From Betaproteobacteria bacterium (GTDB lineage Bacteria > Pseudomonadota > Gammaproteobacteria > Burkholderiales > Burkholderiaceae), in the NCBI GenBank assembly GCA_018969885.1, contig JAGWXN010000206.1:1-5938 (forward strand): 5,938 bases of DNA. Reading direction: 5' to 3'. The notes beneath the pieces are model-generated. The model saw only the letters and a list, made by a program, of their open reading frames with translations, ran no database searches and was not told the DNA's origin. Each line of letters opens with the position of its first letter. The first letter of the stretch is position 1. Positions 1 to 5,938 of this stretch are shown in pieces. The position numbers were made by a program, and so were the translations under genes.

Positions 1-1494
1 TTCCTGAGCGGCTTTTTCGATCTGCGGCTGGGGAACGGCTGGCTCGCCGAGGCGGAGTTTGAATCACAGACCTCGCGGCAGATCAGCGTGCCGGGTTTCG
101 GCCTGTTGGGTGGCACGGTGCTGCCGCCGCCGCTGGACCCGCGACTCAATCTCAATGCACAGCCCTGGTCGCAACCCTTCGACAGTCGCAGCCTCACTGG
201 TTCACTGCGACTTCAAAAGCTGCTCGCGAACGATTGGACCGCGTCAGTGCGAGTGGGGCAGCAGCGGATCCGCACCAACGACCGGCTCGCGTTTCCGGAT
301 GGATGCGGTGATGTATACCCCGGCATGTGCGCTGATTACAGCAGCGACCTGTACGACTACCGGAGCGAAAACGAACGCCGCACGATGGGCTCTGCGGAGT
401 TCATGCTGCGCGGCGAACTGAGGGGCGGGTCGGTTCGGCACGAAGTGACCGCAGCGGTGCTGAGAACCGAGTATGACGAGCGATTCGACCCCACGCAGGT
501 CTATGACTGGGTGGGTCAGATCAATGCGCTTCGACCGGCATCCCTCATGCAAAATGCGTCGCCGTGGACATCTCCCAACACCCACCGGAGTCTTCGCAGT
601 ACCGAGCTCCAGCTGGCCGATGTCATTCGCCTTGATCAACGCTGGTCGCTCTGGATGGGCGTGCGCCACACGCAGTTAGACAGCGCAAGCCTCAGCACCG
701 ACACCACCGACCGGCAGGCACTCGCCTATTCGCAGCAGTTCACCACGCCCTGGGGCGCAGTGGGTTACAAACCCTGGCAGGGCGGATTCGCGTTCGTCTC
801 GGCAGGACAGGGTATTGAAACCGACGCCGCCCCGAACCGGCCCACTGACTACAGCAATGCGGGCGCGGTCCTTCCAGCGCTTCGCAGCCGGCAGACGGAA
901 GCGGGGCTGCGGCAGCAGCTCACAGGCGGCGGGCTTGCCAGCGTCACGCTGTTTGATATCGACCGGCCACTGTCGGCCGACATCACCGATCCGGCAGGCC
1001 CCGATAAGAAAATTCGCGTGGTTGGCGCGAAAGAAGCCCGCCACCGCGGCATCGAGCTCGCCTGGCTCGGGCAGCTCGCGCGCGACTGGACGCTTGCCGC
1101 GCAGGCCACCGTGCTCGATGCCATCACCACGCGCTCGCCGGATGCCACCGAGGTCGGCAAGCGCTCGCGAAACACCGCGCCGCTCGCAGCGGCCGCAAGC
1201 CTCGGGTGGCGGGTGCCCGGCGCAGACGGCCTCACCTGGAACAATCGGCTCGCCTGGAGCGACAACAAGGCGGTGACGGGCAATGAATCCGTGCTCCTTC
1301 CCGCCTGGTGGCAGCTCGACAGCTCGGTCACCTGGCGCCAGCCCGGCCGTCAAGCCCTCACCTGGCGGGCGGGCGTGGACAATGTCTTCGATCGCCGCTT
1401 CTGGCGCGATGCGCCCACCACCTACTGGGGCGGCACCTATCTGTTCCCGGCACCGCCCCGCACGTTCAGAGTGTCGGTCCAGGCCCGGTTCTGA
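1..1494 (+). CDS. TonB-dependent siderophore receptor, C-terminal part (5' end outside window)
   Basis: Frame 1 is open from the first base to the TGA at 1492-1494, giving 497 codons with no start of its own; the first in-frame ATG (88) is internal, so the gene begins upstream. The product is the barrel portion of an outer-membrane TonB-dependent receptor, which imports ferric siderophores or similar ligands using TonB/ExbBD energy. Visible support: alternating amphipathic strands throughout, the C-terminal signature GVDNVFDRRFW, then YLFPAPPRTF and a terminal strand VSVQARF ending in Phe, as outer-membrane barrels usually do. Two Cys codons (304-306 and 328-330; C-x7-C) lie in what looks like an extracellular loop and could form a disulfide. 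Siderophore receptors are usually about 700 residues, so the signal peptide, TonB box and much of the plug are missing to the left. The ligand cannot be told from this part. The gene converges on the serine hydrolase with 17 bases between stops. Confidence 0.9.
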   Translation, partial: FLSGFFDLRLGNGWLAEAEFESQTSRQISVPGFGLLGGTVLPPPLDPRLNLNAQPWSQPFDSRSLTGSLRLQKLLANDWTASVRVGQQRIRTNDRLAFPDGCGDVYPGMCADYSSDLYDYRSENERRTMGSAEFMLRGELRGGSVRHEVTAAVLRTEYDERFDPTQVYDWVGQINALRPASLMQNASPWTSPNTHRSLRSTELQLADVIRLDQRWSLWMGVRHTQLDSASLSTDTTDRQALAYSQQFTTPWGAVGYKPWQGGFAFVSAGQGIETDAAPNRPTDYSNAGAVLPALRSRQTEAGLRQQLTGGGLASVTLFDIDRPLSADITDPAGPDKKIRVVGAKEARHRGIELAWLGQLARDWTLAAQATVLDAITTRSPDATEVGKRSRNTAPLAAAASLGWRVPGADGLTWNNRLAWSDNKAVTGNESVLLPAWWQLDSSVTWRQPGRQALTWRAGVDNVFDRRFWRDAPTTYWGGTYLFPAPPRTFRVSVQARF

Positions 1495-1511
1495 GGCGAA
1501 GCGGCCGCCAG

Positions 1512-2615
1512 TCAGCGAGCGGCTTCTTGGCCGAGCGCGCGCGCGATCCGCCCGAAAAAGCGATCGGCATGCTCGGCCTCGAGCCAGCGCGCCACCAGCA
1601 CCAGGTCGAGCTCACGATCGATCCAGGTAAACGAGGAGCCCGCGCCAATCGCAAAGGCGCTCGATGCCGGCACCGACGGGAACACCTCGCGGGTGCGATT
1701 GAGCCACACCAGCATGCCGTAAAAGGGCGCGATCGCGCAGGGCGAGAACATCCGGGCGATCCATTGCGAGGAAATCACCTGATGGCCCGCCCAGGCCCCG
1801 CCATGAAGCAACAGGGTTGCGAGCCGGATCTGATCGTCGCTACTGATGGTGACCCCACCGCCCCAATGCGTGCCGCCCGGCACAGACTGCATGCGGCGCC
1901 CGTCGATCTCGACCCAGGCGTTGTCGTAACCGCGCCAGGACCAGTCGGAGGACGCACCGATCGGCTCCATCACGGCCTCACGAAATACCTCGGGGAGCGG
2001 CTCACGAAACAGGTGAAGGAGCGCAAGCGCGAGCTGATTGATCCGGACGTCGTTGTATTCCCAGTAGGTGCCGGGCGCCCGGAGCGGACGGGGACCGCCT
2101 TTGGCGCCCGCATCCTTGCCCGGGGGCTGAAAAGAGAGCCTGCGCCAGCGATCGACCTGATCGGGAAGCCCGAAGCACTCGCCCTCCCATTCGCTCGTCT
2201 GCTGCAACAGATGGGTCCAGCAGATCGGTGCATTGTGGGCGCTGTCAAAGCCGATGCCAGGCAGTCGAGCGCGAACCGGCTCATCGGGATCGGCGATCAA
2301 GCCGCGATCAAAGGCAACCCCCGCGAGGAGCGCGAGGTAGGTCTTCGCCACACTGAACGTGAGATCGGCGCGCGCGGGCTCACCCCACTGGGCCAGGCGG
2401 CGCCCGCGATGAACGAGGACGCCGCTTGCAGGCCCCCGCGCCGACACCGGCCCCAGCAGCCGGTTCCAGGGCGGGGGGTCGGCCCCATGCACCCCCCAGG
2501 TGCTGCCATCGGCACTCGGCTCACGAGACCACTTCGATTCATGCGCGATCGCATCCTTGATCGCTACGCCGAGCAAGTCGGCCAAAGCGGGTTCGGCATC
2601 GATCATGACTGTCAT
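1512..2615 (-). CDS. Serine hydrolase of the beta-lactamase class C / esterase EstB family
   Basis: A 367-residue protein of the PF00144 fold (class C beta-lactamases, DD-peptidases, EstB-type esterases). The nucleophile motif SxxK is clear: S88-V-A-K91 in TFSVAKTYLALLAG. The second motif is Y187-N-D in WEYNDVRINQLAL, where the classical form is Y-x-N. A GGxxWGGG segment (247-254) and SSDDQIRLATLLLHGG follow, typical of the family. The third motif, KTG or HTG in beta-lactamases, reads G324-A-G in AIGAGSSFTWIDRELDLVLV. These changes argue for an esterase or other hydrolase rather than a true beta-lactamase. I see no signal peptide or lipobox, so a cytoplasmic location is likely. The frame stays open upstream to an ATG at 2795, but that would overlap the divergent UPF0149 gene by 87 bases. 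The ATG at 2615 has a GGAG six bases upstream, so it is preferred; a second ATG lies at 2606. The substrate is unknown. Confidence 0.87.
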   Translation of the reverse strand: MTVMIDAEPALADLLGVAIKDAIAHESKWSREPSADGSTWGVHGADPPPWNRLLGPVSARGPASGVLVHRGRRLAQWGEPARADLTFSVAKTYLALLAGVAFDRGLIADPDEPVRARLPGIGFDSAHNAPICWTHLLQQTSEWEGECFGLPDQVDRWRRLSFQPPGKDAGAKGGPRPLRAPGTYWEYNDVRINQLALALLHLFREPLPEVFREAVMEPIGASSDWSWRGYDNAWVEIDGRRMQSVPGGTHWGGGVTISSDDQIRLATLLLHGGAWAGHQVISSQWIARMFSPCAIAPFYGMLVWLNRTREVFPSVPASSAFAIGAGSSFTWIDRELDLVLVARWLEAEHADRFFGRIARALGQEAAR

Positions 2616-2621
2616 GGAACA

Positions 2622-2625
2622 CTCC
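2622..2625 (-). promoter_or_regulatory. Ribosome binding site that sets the serine hydrolase start
   Basis: On the minus strand this reads GGAG, separated by six bases (TGTTCC) from the ATG at 2615. It is the main reason to reject the longer ORF starting at 2795, the extra 60 residues of which (Gly/Arg-rich, with no family resemblance) lie over the divergent gene and the intergenic region. Confidence 0.65.
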
Positions 2626-2673
2626 GAAATATCGCGGCCTGACGCGACCCGGCCGCCTCTGAGCGCGCCTCGG

Positions 2674-2702
2674 TTGGGCAGGCGCACCGAACAGGCTACC
2701 AT
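2674..2702 (+). promoter_or_regulatory. Putative sigma70 promoter of the UPF0149 gene, possibly giving a leaderless mRNA
   Basis: TTGGGC (2674-2679, three of six matches to TTGACA) is followed after exactly 17 bases by TACCAT (2697-2702, four of six matches to TATAAT). Transcription would be expected to begin about seven bases past the -10 box, at 2708-2710, on or next to the ATG at 2709. There is no Shine-Dalgarno sequence at normal distance; the nearest AGG (2693-2695) ends 13 bases before the ATG. The element pair is weak by score, so this rests on spacing and position. Confidence 0.4.
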
Positions 2703-2708
2703 CGCGGC

Positions 2709-3458
2709 ATGAACACGCCCGACTCCTCCCGCTCCCTCGACGAAGCCGAACTGGCACGGCTCGATGACCTGCTTGCCCTCGCGCATCCCGAGCAATCGAT
2801 GATGCTCGAGGAATACGACGGCTTCTGCGCAGCACTTGCCTGCTCGCCCACGCCGATCTCAACGGATGACAGTCTGCCGGTGGTCCTGGGTGCGGCACCC
2901 GGGGTGGCGCTCGCCGCCCTGCCCGAGTCCGATCGGGGCGAGTTGCTGTCGCTCCTCGGGCGTCATCGACGGGCCGTTGCCAGACGTCTCTACGAGGGCG
3001 AAGCCTGGAACGCGGTGATCGGCACGGATGATTCCGGCCGGGCGCTGGGCGATGCCTGGGCCATCGGTTTTCTGCGCGCGATGGAACTGCATCCTGACGA
3101 CTGGGGCCTGCTCGACGAAGATGAAGTCTGCGAAGAGGCATTTGACCTGATCCTGCGGTTCGCAAGCGAGGCCGGTGCGGCCGCTGCAGCCGATGCGGCA
3201 GGCAACCCCGAGGCGGGCGGACGCAGCATCGAGCCCCTGGACGACGAACCGTTCGAGCCCATTGAAGACGATGAGCGCGAAGAATTGATCGACCTCATGC
3301 TGGAAGGCGTGGGCGAGATTTTCGCGCGGCTCGCGCCGGCCCGCGAGAAGGCCCTCAAGCCCGCCACCATCCGGCACGATGGCCCGCGTGCCGGCCGTAA
3401 TGACCCCTGCCCCTGCGGCAGCGGACGAAAATACAAGCAATGCCACGGCGCAGGCTGA
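2709..3458 (+). CDS. UPF0149 (YecA/YgfB-like) family protein with C-terminal SEC-C zinc motif
   Basis: A 249-residue acidic protein. Residues about 12-210 carry UPF0149 hallmarks: [17 protein letters not shown] (31-47), SLPVVLG (55-61) and [12 protein letters not shown] (116-127). An Ala-rich, then acidic linker (about 155-195) leads to a second helical piece, and the C-terminus ends in a SEC-C motif, [17 protein letters not shown], with Cys234, Cys236, Cys245 and His246 as expected zinc ligands (C-x-C-x8-C-H). The same motif occurs at the SecA C-terminus. E. coli YecA has this architecture and is described as a SecA-like metal-binding protein associated with ribosomes; YgfB lacks the zinc motif. 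A cytoplasmic role near translation or protein targeting is therefore plausible, but the biochemical function is not known. The ATG at 2709 is chosen because the homologous region starts soon after it and a promoter lies just upstream. The next plus-strand gene follows after 57 bases with no obvious terminator, so co-transcription is possible. Confidence 0.88.
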   Translation: MNTPDSSRSLDEAELARLDDLLALAHPEQSMMLEEYDGFCAALACSPTPISTDDSLPVVLGAAPGVALAALPESDRGELLSLLGRHRRAVARRLYEGEAWNAVIGTDDSGRALGDAWAIGFLRAMELHPDDWGLLDEDEVCEEAFDLILRFASEAGAAAAADAAGNPEAGGRSIEPLDDEPFEPIEDDEREELIDLMLEGVGEIFARLAPAREKALKPATIRHDGPRAGRNDPCPCGSGRKYKQCHGAG

Positions 3459-3500
3459 GCGAAACGAGCGGCCGCCCGGCAATCGCCCCACCCCCCGCCA

Positions 3501-3506
3501 AAAGGA
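3501..3506 (+). promoter_or_regulatory. Ribosome binding site of the first SDR gene
   Basis: AAAGGA lies nine bases before the ATG at 3516. It supports that start, which also places the Rossmann motif at the usual distance from the N-terminus. Confidence 0.6.
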
Positions 3507-3515
3507 TCCCCTGCC

Positions 3516-4277
3516 ATGTCTGAGCGCACCCCCCGAATCGCGATTGTCACCGGCGGCGGCACCGGCGTGGGGCGCGCGGCCGCACGCGCACTGGCCGGCG
3601 CTGGCTGGCAGGTGGTACTTGCCGGACGGCGGATCGAACCGCTCGCACGCACCATCGAGGACATCGGCACCGCCGGGCCGACGCCCCTCGCCATCCCCAC
3701 CGATGTGGGCGACCCCGCTTCGGTGCGAGCACTCTTCGATCAGACCTGGCAGACCTTCGGCCGCCTCGACCTGCTGTTCAATAACGCCGGCACCGGCGCA
3801 CCCGCCATCCCGATCGAGGAGCTGAGCTACGAGCAATGGATGACGGTGGTCAATGCCAACCTTACCGGCGCCTTCCTCTGCACGCAGCAGGCCTTCCGGC
3901 TCATGAAGATGCAGACGCCGCGCGGCGGCCGGATCATCAACAACGGCTCCATTTCGGCGCACACGCCGCGGCCTTTCTCCGCGCCCTACACGTCCACCAA
4001 ACACGCCATCACCGGCCTCACCAAATCCACCGCGCTCGATGGCCGCGCCTGGGACATCGCCTGTGGCCAGATCGACATCGGTAATGCGGCCACCGACATG
4101 ACCGACCGGATGACGCGCGGCGTGCCGCAACCCGACGGCACCAGCCGCGTCGAGCCGCGCATGGATGTCGACCATGTTGGCCAGGCGATTCTGTATATGG
4201 CGGGGCTGCCGCCTGAATCGAATGTGCTCTTCATGACGGTGATGGCCACCCAGATGCCCTTCGTGGGGCGCGGCTAG
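3516..4277 (+). CDS. Short-chain dehydrogenase/reductase (SDR) with intact active site
   Basis: A 253-residue classical SDR, the usual length. It should carry out NAD(P)-dependent oxidation or reduction of an alcohol/carbonyl pair in the cytoplasm. Visible motifs: the Rossmann nucleotide-binding TGGGTGVG (12-19), NNAG (89-92), and a complete catalytic tetrad of Asn115 (VNANLTG), Ser145 (NNGSISA), Tyr158 and Lys162 (YTSTK). Arg38-Arg39 after the second strand (LAGRRIEP) suggests a preference for NADPH; that is inference. The usual PG after the sixth strand is replaced by [14 protein letters not shown], a variant I recall from one SDR subgroup but cannot assign to a substrate. The C-terminus is short and ends MPFVGRG. 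It lies 57 bases after the UPF0149 gene and is preceded by its own ribosome binding site. The stop is 17 bases from the stop of the converging DsbA-family gene. Substrate unknown. Confidence 0.9.
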   Translation: MSERTPRIAIVTGGGTGVGRAAARALAGAGWQVVLAGRRIEPLARTIEDIGTAGPTPLAIPTDVGDPASVRALFDQTWQTFGRLDLLFNNAGTGAPAIPIEELSYEQWMTVVNANLTGAFLCTQQAFRLMKMQTPRGGRIINNGSISAHTPRPFSAPYTSTKHAITGLTKSTALDGRAWDIACGQIDIGNAATDMTDRMTRGVPQPDGTSRVEPRMDVDHVGQAILYMAGLPPESNVLFMTVMATQMPFVGRG

Positions 4278-4294
4278 GGCACCCGCGCGCGGCG

Positions 4295-4948
4295 TTAACC
4301 GGCCTCGGCCTCGAGCGCGATCTTGTCGAGGATGGCCTCAGCCCCCTGAGCACCGCTCACCGCACTGCGACCGTTCACGATGAAGCAGGGCACGCCGCGA
4401 ATCCCCGCCCGGCGTGCCCGCTGATCGGCCTGTGCGACCTCTTCATGCGCCTGCGGGTCAGCCAGCGCGCGTTCGATCGCCGGCTCGGCAAGCCCAGCCG
4501 AGCGAGCAATGTCACGCAACTGAGCGAGATCGGTCAGGTCGCGGCCCTCCTGGAAATACGCGGTAAACAGCGCCTCGGCAAGCGCATCCTGCGAGGCCTC
4601 ATCGGGCGCGGCCGCCATCAATGCGTGAGCGCGCAGCGTGTTGGGCTGCCTGGCGATCGCGTCAATCGCAAGGCTGAGATCGACGGCACCTGCCGCACGC
4701 TGCACGTTCGCATAGATTCGCGAGGTATCGGCGCTCCCAAACTTTTGAGCCAGGTAGTCGCTGCGTGCGACGCCCTCATCGGGCAGATCGGGATTCAGCT
4801 GAAACGGATGCCAATGCACTTCAACCGGCTGACCCGGGTGCGTCTCGCGCCAGCGGGCGAGTGCCGCCTCCAGCTGACGCTTGCCCACGAAACACCAGGG
4901 ACACACCACATCGGACACCACATCGATCCGAATCGAATCTGCAGACAT
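4295..4948 (-). CDS. DsbA-family thiol oxidoreductase, FrnE-like
   Basis: A 217-residue protein with the length and layout of FrnE-type DsbA proteins (PF01323). The N-terminal strand IRIDVVSDVVCPWCFVGKRQLE carries the redox motif Cys16-Pro-Trp-Cys19. A helical insert follows (about 60-175, including LRAHALMAAAP), then the second thioredoxin half with the cis-Pro loop GIRGVPCFIVNGR (182-194; cis-Pro187) and the FrnE-like SGAQGAEAI. A third Cys (188) directly follows the cis-Pro. There is no signal peptide, so it is expected in the cytoplasm, as for other FrnE proteins, some of which are linked to oxidative stress (the Deinococcus protein acts as a disulfide isomerase). 2-hydroxychromene-2-carboxylate isomerases share the fold, but the CPWC motif favours a thiol-disulfide role. 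The start at 4948 has AGGGGG seven bases upstream. It is divergent from the second SDR gene across 138 bases. Confidence 0.9.
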   Translation of the reverse strand: MSADSIRIDVVSDVVCPWCFVGKRQLEAALARWRETHPGQPVEVHWHPFQLNPDLPDEGVARSDYLAQKFGSADTSRIYANVQRAAGAVDLSLAIDAIARQPNTLRAHALMAAAPDEASQDALAEALFTAYFQEGRDLTDLAQLRDIARSAGLAEPAIERALADPQAHEEVAQADQRARRAGIRGVPCFIVNGRSAVSGAQGAEAILDKIALEAEAG

Positions 4949-4955
4949 TTTTGCG

Positions 4956-4961
4956 CCCCCT
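4956..4961 (-). promoter_or_regulatory. Ribosome binding site of the FrnE-like gene
   Basis: On the minus strand this reads AGGGGG, seven bases (CGCAAAA) before the ATG at 4948. No convincing minus-strand promoter was found in the intergenic region; TAAGAT at 4992-4997 (minus strand) is a weak -10 candidate without a matching -35. Confidence 0.55.
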
Positions 4962-4994
4962 GGCAGTCAAGCCAATACCTGTAAAGCCGTGATC

Positions 4995-5024
4995 TTAGCG
5001 TCGCTGCACGGCCCGACCTACAAT
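4995..5024 (+). promoter_or_regulatory. Putative promoter of the second SDR gene
   Basis: TACAAT (5019-5024) matches five of six bases of the sigma70 -10 consensus. A poor -35, TTAGCG (4995-5000), lies 18 bases upstream. The start of transcription would be near 5031, leaving a leader of about 55 bases before the ATG at 5087. The leader shows no clear hairpin or riboswitch. The call rests mainly on the -10 box. Confidence 0.4.
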
Positions 5025-5086
5025 GACGGCTCCCGGAGTGCAGCAGGCGGCCAGGCGCTCTTTTCTCCTTCATACGGAATCTGACG

Positions 5087-5875
5087 ATGGAACAGGACAT
5101 GATCGGACGCGTGGTGCTTGTCACCGGCGCGAGCAAAGGTATCGGACTTGCGTGCGTTGAGCGTTTCGCACGCGCTGGCGCGCGGGTGGTGGGCGTCTCA
5201 CGCACGGCGGCCAACCTCGACGAGGCGGCACGCCTGCTGTCGGCCAAGGGCCTGTCGATGGCGGCCACGCTTGCGGTTGATCTCACCGATGCGGCAGCCG
5301 CCGAGGCCATGGTGGCGCGGGTCGAACGCGAGGTGGGCCCCATTGCGGTTCTGGTGACCTCGGCAGGCGCCGCCCGCCGCTTTGGCCCCGACGAGCTTGA
5401 CTCAGCCGCCTTTCATCAAGGCATGAACGGTAAGTATTTCAGCTATGTGAATGTGATCGCGCCGGCGGTGCGGTGCATGGCCACGCGCAATGCGGGCGCG
5501 GTGGTGAACATCATCGGCCAAGGCGGCAAACAGGCTGGCGTGATGCACATATCAGGCGGTGCAGCCAACGCCGCGCTGATGCTCAACACGGTCGGTTATG
5601 CACGGGCCTTTGCGGACCGGGGCATCCGGGTAAACGGCATCAATCCCGGCCTCACCCGAACCTCCCGGGTGGACGAGGGTCTTCGCGCAACGTCGCGGGT
5701 GAGCGGCCGCCCGGTCGAGGAACTCCTCGCAGAAGAAACCGCGCGGATTCCCATGAAGCGTATGGCCGAGCCCCATGAGATCGCCGAAGTCGCGCACTTT
5801 CTCGCAAGCGACCGCGCGAGCTATGTGAATGGCGTGGTCATCCCGATGGACGGTTGCGGCACCTCGGTCATCTGA
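5087..5875 (+). CDS. FabG-like SDR-family protein lacking the catalytic Ser, Tyr and Lys
   Basis: A 262-residue protein with the full SDR fold: Rossmann motif TGASKGIG (13-20), VDLTD (64-68), RGIRVNGINPG (178-188) and the C-terminal FLASDRASYVNGVVIPMDG, all as in 3-oxoacyl-ACP reductases. An ungapped comparison by eye with the E. coli FabG active-site region (Ser138, Tyr151, Lys155) puts Gly144, Gly157 and Asn161 in those places; the segment reads NIIGQGGKQAG then HISGGAANAALML. The usual NNAG is TSAG (91-94). Asn114, the fourth tetrad residue, is kept. His154 lies close to the lost Tyr. The protein may still bind NAD(P) and act by another mechanism, or be a non-catalytic partner. I recall SDR-like proteins in Burkholderiales with a similar HxxGGAANAALML segment, so this is probably a conserved subfamily, not decay. 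Start: ATG 5087 with GGAA seven bases upstream; ATG 5099 is an alternative with no properly spaced site. A stop/start overlap joins it to the next ORF. Confidence 0.85.
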   Translation: MEQDMIGRVVLVTGASKGIGLACVERFARAGARVVGVSRTAANLDEAARLLSAKGLSMAATLAVDLTDAAAAEAMVARVEREVGPIAVLVTSAGAARRFGPDELDSAAFHQGMNGKYFSYVNVIAPAVRCMATRNAGAVVNIIGQGGKQAGVMHISGGAANAALMLNTVGYARAFADRGIRVNGINPGLTRTSRVDEGLRATSRVSGRPVEELLAEETARIPMKRMAEPHEIAEVAHFLASDRASYVNGVVIPMDGCGTSVI

Positions 5876-5938
5876 TGGACGGCGCTCCGGGCACGCTCGC
5901 CGCCGATCGCCCAGCGGGTCTTCCGACTGCGATCGCTC
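5875..5938 (+). CDS. Possible start of a downstream gene, cut by the window edge
   Basis: An ATG at 5875-5877 shares its A with the TGA stop of the second SDR gene (TGATG), a common sign of translational coupling within an operon. The frame stays open for 21 codons to the right edge and begins MDGAPGTLAADRPAGLPTAI. No family can be recognised from this, and there is no Shine-Dalgarno sequence just upstream, so translation would depend on coupling. An open run of this length is also expected by chance in GC-rich DNA. Confidence 0.4.
   Translation, partial: MDGAPGTLAADRPAGLPTAIA

Noticed and set aside
1498..1526. Imperfect hairpin between the receptor and the hydrolase (GAAGC and CGC pairing with GCG and GCTTC) as a bidirectional terminator
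   Set aside because: The stem has a three-base bulge, there is no run of T, and it lies over the hydrolase stop codon. Too weak to call.
1308..2642. A 444-codon plus-strand open frame running antisense through the whole serine hydrolase gene and into the receptor's 3' end
   Set aside because: The translation is low-complexity, rich in Arg, Gly, Pro and His, with no family resemblance, and overlaps two well-supported genes. Long antisense frames are common in GC-rich DNA.
2616..2795. Sixty-residue N-terminal extension of the serine hydrolase
   Set aside because: It would overlap the divergent UPF0149 gene by 87 bases and carries no family sequence, while the ATG at 2615 has a well-spaced GGAG.
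2859..4175. A 438-codon minus-strand open frame across the UPF0149 and first SDR genes
   Set aside because: It is a shadow of two genes with clear motifs; its own translation has no recognisable domain and no good ribosome binding site was noted.
4283..4292. Perfect palindrome CCGCGCGCGG between the converging SDR and DsbA-family stops
   Set aside because: It has no loop and no T tract, and short GC palindromes are frequent at this base composition.
1495..4294. Both convergent gene pairs are separated by exactly 17 bases
   Set aside because: The two spacers share no sequence; with two cases this is probably coincidence.
5023..5160. Short ORF starting at the ATG inside the putative -10 box upstream of the second SDR
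   Set aside because: It has no ribosome binding site, would start upstream of the predicted transcript, and its translation resembles nothing.

Overview
The window is a compact, GC-rich (roughly 65% by eye) stretch of proteobacterial chromosome. The gene families suggest a beta- or gammaproteobacterium, perhaps Burkholderiales: a TonB-dependent siderophore receptor, a UPF0149/SEC-C protein, an FrnE-type DsbA protein and FabG-like reductases. That placement is inference. I see no mobile element, CRISPR array, tRNA or rRNA, and no gene-free stretch longer than 138 bases.

Layout. (1) 1-1494, plus strand: the C-terminal two-thirds or so of an outer-membrane TonB-dependent receptor, cut by the left window edge. 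(2) 1512-2615, minus strand: a beta-lactamase-fold serine hydrolase, converging on the receptor with a 17-base gap. (3) 2616-2708: a 93-base divergent intergenic region holding a putative sigma70 promoter placed so that the rightward message would begin at or next to the start codon. (4) 2709-3458, plus strand: a UPF0149 (YecA-like) protein with a C-terminal SEC-C zinc motif. (5) 3516-4277, plus strand: a short-chain dehydrogenase/reductase (SDR) with an intact catalytic tetrad, probably co-transcribed with (4). (6) 4295-4948, minus strand: an FrnE-like DsbA-family thiol oxidoreductase, again converging with a 17-base gap. (7) 4949-5086: a second divergent intergenic region. (8) 5087-5875, plus strand: a second SDR in which the catalytic Ser, Tyr and Lys are all replaced. 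(9) From 5875 a possible further ORF, joined to (8) by a TGATG stop/start overlap, leaves the window on the right.

How they work together. Nothing ties these genes into one pathway. They look like independent metabolic, envelope and stress functions arranged as alternating convergent and divergent pairs. The strongest unit is the SDR at 5087 with whatever follows it; the downstream partner, outside the window, is the best clue to that protein's substrate. The most notable observation is the loss of the SDR active site in a protein whose fold and nucleotide-binding motif look well preserved. I found no convincing evidence of a new multi-gene system.
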